From assembly GCF_024662015.1 (NCBI RefSeq), contig NZ_CP102480.1:744001-808000 (forward strand): a DNA stretch of 64,000 nt, in the 5' to 3' direction. The stretch comes from Nisaea acidiphila (GTDB taxonomy: Bacteria > Pseudomonadota > Alphaproteobacteria > Thalassobaculales > Thalassobaculaceae). Shown piece after piece: positions 60,247 through 64,000 of this stretch. Below the pieces are notes generated by a model, which saw nothing but the letters and a program-made list of their open reading frames with translations, made no database searches and had not been told where the DNA came from. A program made the position numbers and the translations under genes. How positions within the stretch are numbered: the first letter of the stretch is position 1; each line of letters starts with the position of its first letter.

Positions 60247-61368
60247 TCAGGCGGACCGCTGCGTCTCGGCGCCAGCGCGGTTGTACAAACCGCGCCATGC
60301 CGCGACAAGCCTGTCTATATCATCGTCCGTGCTGTCCCATCCGAGCGAAACGCGGATTGCGGTCTCCGCATCGGATGTACCCGGATCCATCGCATCGAGA
60401 ACATGGCTGCGGCGAACCTTGCCGGAGGAGCAGGCGGAGCCGGAGCTGACGGCGACCCCAGCGAGGTCGAGCGAGATCACCTGTGTCTCGCCGCGCGTGC
60501 CGGTCAGCGAGACGCAGCTCGTGTTCGGCAAACGCGGCGCGTCGGCCGAGAATATCCGGGCGCCTGGCCCCGCTTCCCGGACCGCGACCTCAAAACGGTC
60601 GCGCAGATCTCTGACGCGGTCCCAGTCATCCATCTCGGCCATCGCCTGCGCCGCCGCCGCGCCGAATCCGACGATCCCGATCTTGTTCTCGGTTCCGGAC
60701 CGTCTCCCCTTCTCCTGTCCACCGCCGGTCTGCTGCGCCGACAGATCCAGCCCTTCGCGGACGAAAAGCGCGCCGACACCCGCCGGGCCACCGATCTTGT
60801 GCGCCGAAAGCGACAACAGATCGAGACCGGCCGAGATCACATCGACAGGAACCTTGCCCGCCGCCTGAACCGCGTCGCTATGCACCAGGGCGCCATGCTC
60901 CTTCGCTACAGCAACGACATCTTCGATCGGCTGCAGCACGCCGGTCTCATTGTTCGCCCATTGTACCGAAACAAGCGTGTCGGCACCGCCTTCCGCCAGA
61001 GCGGAGCGGAGCGCGCCGAGATCGAGCACCCCCTCGGCATCGACGGGAATGCGGATGGCATCCGGTACCGCGGCGAGTACCGCCTCGTGCTCGATGGCGC
61101 TGGTGACGATCCGGCGGCGCCCGGAGCCCTTCAGCGCAAGGGCCGAGGCTTCCGTGCCGCCGCTCGTGAAGACGATTGTTTGCGAGGGAGCGCCGATCAG
61201 CGCCCCGACCTGAGCCCTGGCCTTTTCGATCAACGCTCTGGCCGCACGCCCCGGACCATGTACGGAGGAAGGGTTTCCGACCGCCCGCATCGCTTCGGTC
61301 ATCGCCGTCACGGCCATCTCCCGCAGCGGCGCGGTCGCGTTGTAGTCGGCATAGACTCTCGAAGCCAT
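60247..61368 (-). CDS. Cysteine desulfurase (class V aminotransferase, NifS/IscS-like)
   Basis: A 373-residue PLP enzyme taking sulphur from cysteine as an enzyme persulphide for Fe-S clusters and tRNA thiolation. VYADYNATAPLREMA opens the protein; SAIEHEAVL has the PLP-stacking His; LLSLSAHKIGGPAGVGAL the PLP Lys; SGSACSSGKVRRSHVL the persulphide Cys. The ATG at 61368 is chosen. It follows iscR by 73 bp and precedes the ferredoxin. mnmA, a persulphide user, lies 3 kb away. Confidence 0.93.
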   Translation of the reverse strand: MASRVYADYNATAPLREMAVTAMTEAMRAVGNPSSVHGPGRAARALIEKARAQVGALIGAPSQTIVFTSGGTEASALALKGSGRRRIVTSAIEHEAVLAAVPDAIRIPVDAEGVLDLGALRSALAEGGADTLVSVQWANNETGVLQPIEDVVAVAKEHGALVHSDAVQAAGKVPVDVISAGLDLLSLSAHKIGGPAGVGALFVREGLDLSAQQTGGGQEKGRRSGTENKIGIVGFGAAAAQAMAEMDDWDRVRDLRDRFEVAVREAGPGARIFSADAPRLPNTSCVSLTGTRGETQVISLDLAGVAVSSGSACSSGKVRRSHVLDAMDPGTSDAETAIRVSLGWDSTDDDIDRLVAAWRGLYNRAGAETQRSA

Positions 61369-61441
61369 CAAAGTCCCAAATCCCGGTCAGACGCACAGCC
61401 GAGATAGGCAGACGGAAGAGACGCGTCAAGAAACTCCGGAT

Positions 61442-61855
61442 CTAGTGAGGTATGCGCCCCGAGACGATATCGTCGACGGTGACCTGATCGAGATATCCCA
61501 GAACCTGTCGCCCGACCTCTTCCCAGAGCGCTTTCGTAGGGTCATCCGAACAGCCGCGGGAGGCGAACATGCCATCGTCGTCGCTGTTTCCGCGCACCGG
61601 ATGTTCGATCGCCGTCATTACCTCGGAAACCTTGATCTGATCCGGCTCGATGGCCAGCAGGTAACCGCCCCCGGGCCCCCGGACACTGCGCACGAACCGC
61701 GCCTTCCGCAATTGCGCGAACATCTGCTCAAGATAGGAGACCGAGATTTTCTGACGCGATGCGATTTCGGCCAATGAGACCGGACGGCCATCGTCATGTC
61801 GCGCAAGATCGCAAACCGCCATTACGGCATATCGCCCCTTAGTACTGAATTTCAC
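61442..61855 (-). CDS. iscR: Rrf2-family regulator (IscR-like) with a single cysteine
   Basis: A 137-residue regulator. VKFSTKGRYAVMAVCDLARHDDGRPVSLAEIASRQKISVSYLEQMFAQLRKARFVRSVRGPGGGYLLA is the Rrf2 winged helix. E. coli IscR has three Cys for its 2Fe-2S cluster; in the cluster-binding loop here (RGNSDDDGMFASRGCSDDPT) only one Cys remains, as described for rhodobacterial IscR. The GTG at 61855 is chosen from the family start. It heads a four-gene Fe-S operon. Iron or Fe-S status is the presumed signal. Confidence 0.86.
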   Translation of the reverse strand: MKFSTKGRYAVMAVCDLARHDDGRPVSLAEIASRQKISVSYLEQMFAQLRKARFVRSVRGPGGGYLLAIEPDQIKVSEVMTAIEHPVRGNSDDDGMFASRGCSDDPTKALWEEVGRQVLGYLDQVTVDDIVSGRIPH

Positions 61856-62206
61856 TTCTACGACCCCCGTGCCGAACACGTTACCCGTCGCCAGGTCCCC
61901 AGCCCGACGATCAATGCAAGAGAACGGAGGTCCCTTCCGCTCAGTAACAAAGGGCAGCCTACATGCGGCCGCTCCGAACATCGACCTATGCTTCCGTTTG
62001 GAAGCTGCAATGCTACACTTGTAATTTACAGCCCGAGTAAGCTAAAGCCAGACTCCGACTGTCAGATTGAGATTACAGCCAACGCGCAACGAAAGTAAAC
62101 CGGGATAGCGGCGATTTAATTAAAGTTCGCCCGCACAAAATAATATGTGGCACTTTCGCTGCCCCGGAACCGAAGATTTGTTGCCCGGCCTTAAGGAACG
62201 GATCGA
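61856..62206. promoter_or_regulatory. 351-bp divergent region between iscR and the alpha/beta hydrolase gene
   Basis: No gene is seen here beyond an open extension of the iscR frame. It contains an 11-bp perfect palindrome TGTAATTTACA at 62020-62030 and TTAATTAA at 62116-62123, in AT-richer DNA than its surroundings. It must hold promoters for iscR (minus) and the hydrolase (plus). Confidence 0.45.
62020..62030. promoter_or_regulatory. TGTAATTTACA palindrome, candidate operator
   Basis: An 11-bp palindrome around a central T, 165 bp upstream of the iscR start. Palindromes of this kind are typical dimeric regulator sites; IscR or an iron regulator is a plausible binder. No consensus match can be claimed from sequence alone. 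Confidence 0.35.
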
Positions 62207-62875
62207 ATGCCTGAAGTAATCATGAATGGTCCCGAGGGGCGCCTCGAGGGACGCTATGTCCACAGCAAAAAAGAGAATGCGCCCATAGCCCTGCTGCTGC
62301 ATCCGCATCCCCAGCACGGCGGCACCATGAACAACAAGGTCGTCTATTCCCTGTTCCAGAATTTCGTCAACCGCGGCTTCTCGACCCTACGGTTCAATTT
62401 TCGTGGCGTCGGCAGAAGCCAGGGTGTGTTCGACCGGGGCGAAGGCGAGCTCAGCGATGCCGCCTCGGCGCTGGATTGGCTGCAGACCTACAACCCCAAC
62501 GCGCCCTATTGCTGGATCGGCGGTTTCTCCTTCGGCGCCTGGATCGGCATGCAGCTGCTGATGCGCCGGCCGGAGATCACAGGGTTCATCTCCATCGCCC
62601 CGCCGGCCAACATGTTCGACTTCAGCTTCCTCGCCCCCTGCCCGTCCTCCGGGCTGATGGTGCACGGCGATTCCGACGATGTCGTGCCGCCGGATTCGGT
62701 GAAGAAGCTGGTCGACAAGCTCTCAACCCAAAAAGGCATCACCATCGACCATGTCGTGGTGAAAAACGCCGACCATTATTTCGGCAAGCATCTCGGCGAT
62801 GTCGAGAAGGCGGTCACGGACTATCTCAACAAGTCCCTGCCCGAGACCGAGCAGCTCCCGGAAGCGTCGAAATAG
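62207..62875 (+). CDS. Alpha/beta-hydrolase (small dienelactone hydrolase-like)
   Basis: A 222-residue alpha/beta-hydrolase. ALLLHPHPQHGGTMNNKVV holds the HPHP phrase common in this group (oxyanion), FNFRGVGRSQGVFDRGEGE the second strand loop; the nucleophile elbow is GGFSFGAW (G-x-S-x-G, Ser near residue 110), Asp in MVHGDSDDVVPP and His in NADHYFGKH. The family includes uncharacterised esterases. ATG at 62207, preceded by AAGGAACG. It is divergent from iscR. Substrate unknown. Confidence 0.88.
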   Translation: MPEVIMNGPEGRLEGRYVHSKKENAPIALLLHPHPQHGGTMNNKVVYSLFQNFVNRGFSTLRFNFRGVGRSQGVFDRGEGELSDAASALDWLQTYNPNAPYCWIGGFSFGAWIGMQLLMRRPEITGFISIAPPANMFDFSFLAPCPSSGLMVHGDSDDVVPPDSVKKLVDKLSTQKGITIDHVVVKNADHYFGKHLGDVEKAVTDYLNKSLPETEQLPEASK

Positions 62876-62884
62876 ACTTCGGCC

Positions 62885-63997
62885 TCAGCCCGGCCGGTGC
62901 AGCGTTCCGCCCGTGAGCGGTTCGGGTGCGCCGGTCGTTCCGGGAAATGTCAGCGGCTTCCCCTGCAGACTGCGGATCGCGAGATACGCGAAAGCCTCGG
63001 CCTCGACCGCGTCGCCGTCCCAGCCGAGATCGTCCGCCGGAATCACCGGCGCGCCAAGCCGCTCGGTAAGTTCTTTCATCAGCGTCTCGTTGTGACGGCC
63101 GCCACCGCAGACGATCCATCGCTCGACCGGATGCGGAAACCATTGCGCTGCCAGGGCGACCGCGGCCGCCGAGAACGCGGTAAGGAGTGCGGCGCCGTCC
63201 GCGTCCGTCATCCCCTCCACCGCTTGGGCAGCCTTCGCCGCGAAATGATCGCGGTCGAGGCTTTTCGGCGGCTGGCGGACGAAATACGGATCGTCGAGCA
63301 ACCCAGCGAGCCGGTCGCCGTCGACCCGTCCTGCCGCGGCAAGCGCCCCGCCTTCATCGCAGCGCGCGCCGCGCCGCTCCCGGACGAAGTCGTCGATCAG
63401 CGCATTGGCCGGACCGGTATCGAACGCCAGCATTTCCTCCGGACCCGCACCATCGCTTCCGTCTATCCAGGTCACGTTAGCGACACCGCCGAGATTGAGG
63501 ACCGCCACTGTCGCTCCCAGCATCCGCGTCAGAGCGCGGTGATAGACCGGGACGAGAGGTGCGCCCTCGCCGCCGGCGGCCACATCGGCAATTCTCAGAT
63601 CGAACACGACCGGGCGCCCCGTGACCTTCGCGAGCAGCTCCGGCGCGCCGATCTGGAGCGTTCGGCGAATTTCCGGCTCGTGCAGGACGGTCTGACCGTG
63701 AAAGCCGATGACGTCGATATCGTCGAGCGGCCAGGCTCCGCCCCGCAACAGCCCCTCCACGGCTTCGGCGTGACGCTCCGTCAATTCGCGGGCCAGAACC
63801 GTGTGATCGCCCGGCATACCCAGAACCGCTTTCAGACGGCTCCGGAATGCATCCGAATAAGGCAACGAGTAGAACCCGCAACGACGCACCGAGCCCTCGC
63901 CGTCACTCTCGATCAGTGCCGCGTCGACGCCGTCCATCGATGTCCCGCTCATCAGGCCAATGGCCTTCCAGGTCCTCTTATCGCTCACTCGATACAT
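62885..63997 (-). CDS. anmK: Anhydro-N-acetylmuramic acid kinase
   Basis: A 370-residue kinase that converts anhydro-MurNAc to MurNAc-6-phosphate in cell-wall recycling. AIGLMSGTSMDGVDAALIE at the N terminus, VIGFHGQTVLHEP, LNLGGVANVTWID, LAFDTGPANALIDDF and ERWIVCGGGRHNETLM are all family signatures. The start ATG at 63997 is three bases from the window edge, so a longer N terminus cannot be excluded. It converges on the hydrolase gene (9 bp gap). Confidence 0.93.
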   Translation of the reverse strand: MYRVSDKRTWKAIGLMSGTSMDGVDAALIESDGEGSVRRCGFYSLPYSDAFRSRLKAVLGMPGDHTVLARELTERHAEAVEGLLRGGAWPLDDIDVIGFHGQTVLHEPEIRRTLQIGAPELLAKVTGRPVVFDLRIADVAAGGEGAPLVPVYHRALTRMLGATVAVLNLGGVANVTWIDGSDGAGPEEMLAFDTGPANALIDDFVRERRGARCDEGGALAAAGRVDGDRLAGLLDDPYFVRQPPKSLDRDHFAAKAAQAVEGMTDADGAALLTAFSAAAVALAAQWFPHPVERWIVCGGGRHNETLMKELTERLGAPVIPADDLGWDGDAVEAEAFAYLAIRSLQGKPLTFPGTTGAPEPLTGGTLHRPG

Positions 63998-64000
63998 CCT

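Noticed and set aside
62885-63997. Truncated anmK at the window edge
   Set aside because: All family motifs and full length are present; only a few N-terminal residues could be outside.

Overview
The window is about 64 kb of GC-rich (by eye about 60-65% G+C) bacterial chromosome. Gene content points to an alphaproteobacterium, probably a free-living, possibly marine member of the Rhodospirillales: an SDHAF4-type (DUF1674) protein, an IscR-like Rrf2 regulator with a single cysteine, PobA with an AraC-type regulator, a cytosolic CZB-domain chemoreceptor, TIGR04372-type glycosyltransferases and a zur-znuCBA locus. The taxonomic placement is inference; no rRNA gene is present. Genes are tightly packed, with many 4-14 bp overlaps.

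Left part (1-41 kb), mostly core and metabolic genes: amidohydrolase/ribokinase pair; manC-bluB; GNAT and TetR genes; an MFS/BT1-like carrier; a TPR-glycosyltransferase overlapping a TPR-2OG dioxygenase; pobA/pobR; a surface-glycan block (WbpM-like dehydratase, WbpL-like GT4 initiating transferase, heparinase-like protein, rpe); PhyH dioxygenase; rsmB; CZB chemoreceptor; htpX; SDHAF4-type assembly factor; a deiminase-like/CaiB/HMG-CoA-lyase operon; a YHS protein overlapping a histidine kinase that has Glu where the phosphoacceptor His should be; LysE and MATE exporters; a phosphodiesterase-family protein; an ArsR-DUF318 permease pair behind an apparently leaderless promoter; cysE; an IclR regulator; and an epimerase/TIGR04372/DMT cassette.

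Centre-right (41.5-52.1 kb) is an accessory block unlike its surroundings, with AT-rich intergenic DNA and several unfamiliar genes. Two genes on the minus strand (subtilase-family protease; soluble PAP2/haloperoxidase-fold enzyme with nine Asn-Gly-Gly repeats) diverge from a plus-strand series: SARP-like TPR regulator, LuxR regulator, lipoprotein, V8/trypsin-like protease, papain-like protease and a multi-pass membrane protein, closed by a strong terminator just before a tRNA-Leu(CAA). All three proteases keep their catalytic residues, and none shows a signal peptide. This is the best candidate here for an undescribed system; its function cannot be read from the sequence alone.

Right part (52-64 kb): tRNA-Leu; a zinc-uptake locus (zur, small membrane protein, znuC, znuB, znuA) with a clear Zur box, flanked by a 29-bp direct repeat; a YqaA-like membrane protein; mnmA; a membrane chemoreceptor; an iscR-cysteine desulfurase-ferredoxin-tenA operon; an alpha/beta hydrolase; and anmK at the edge.
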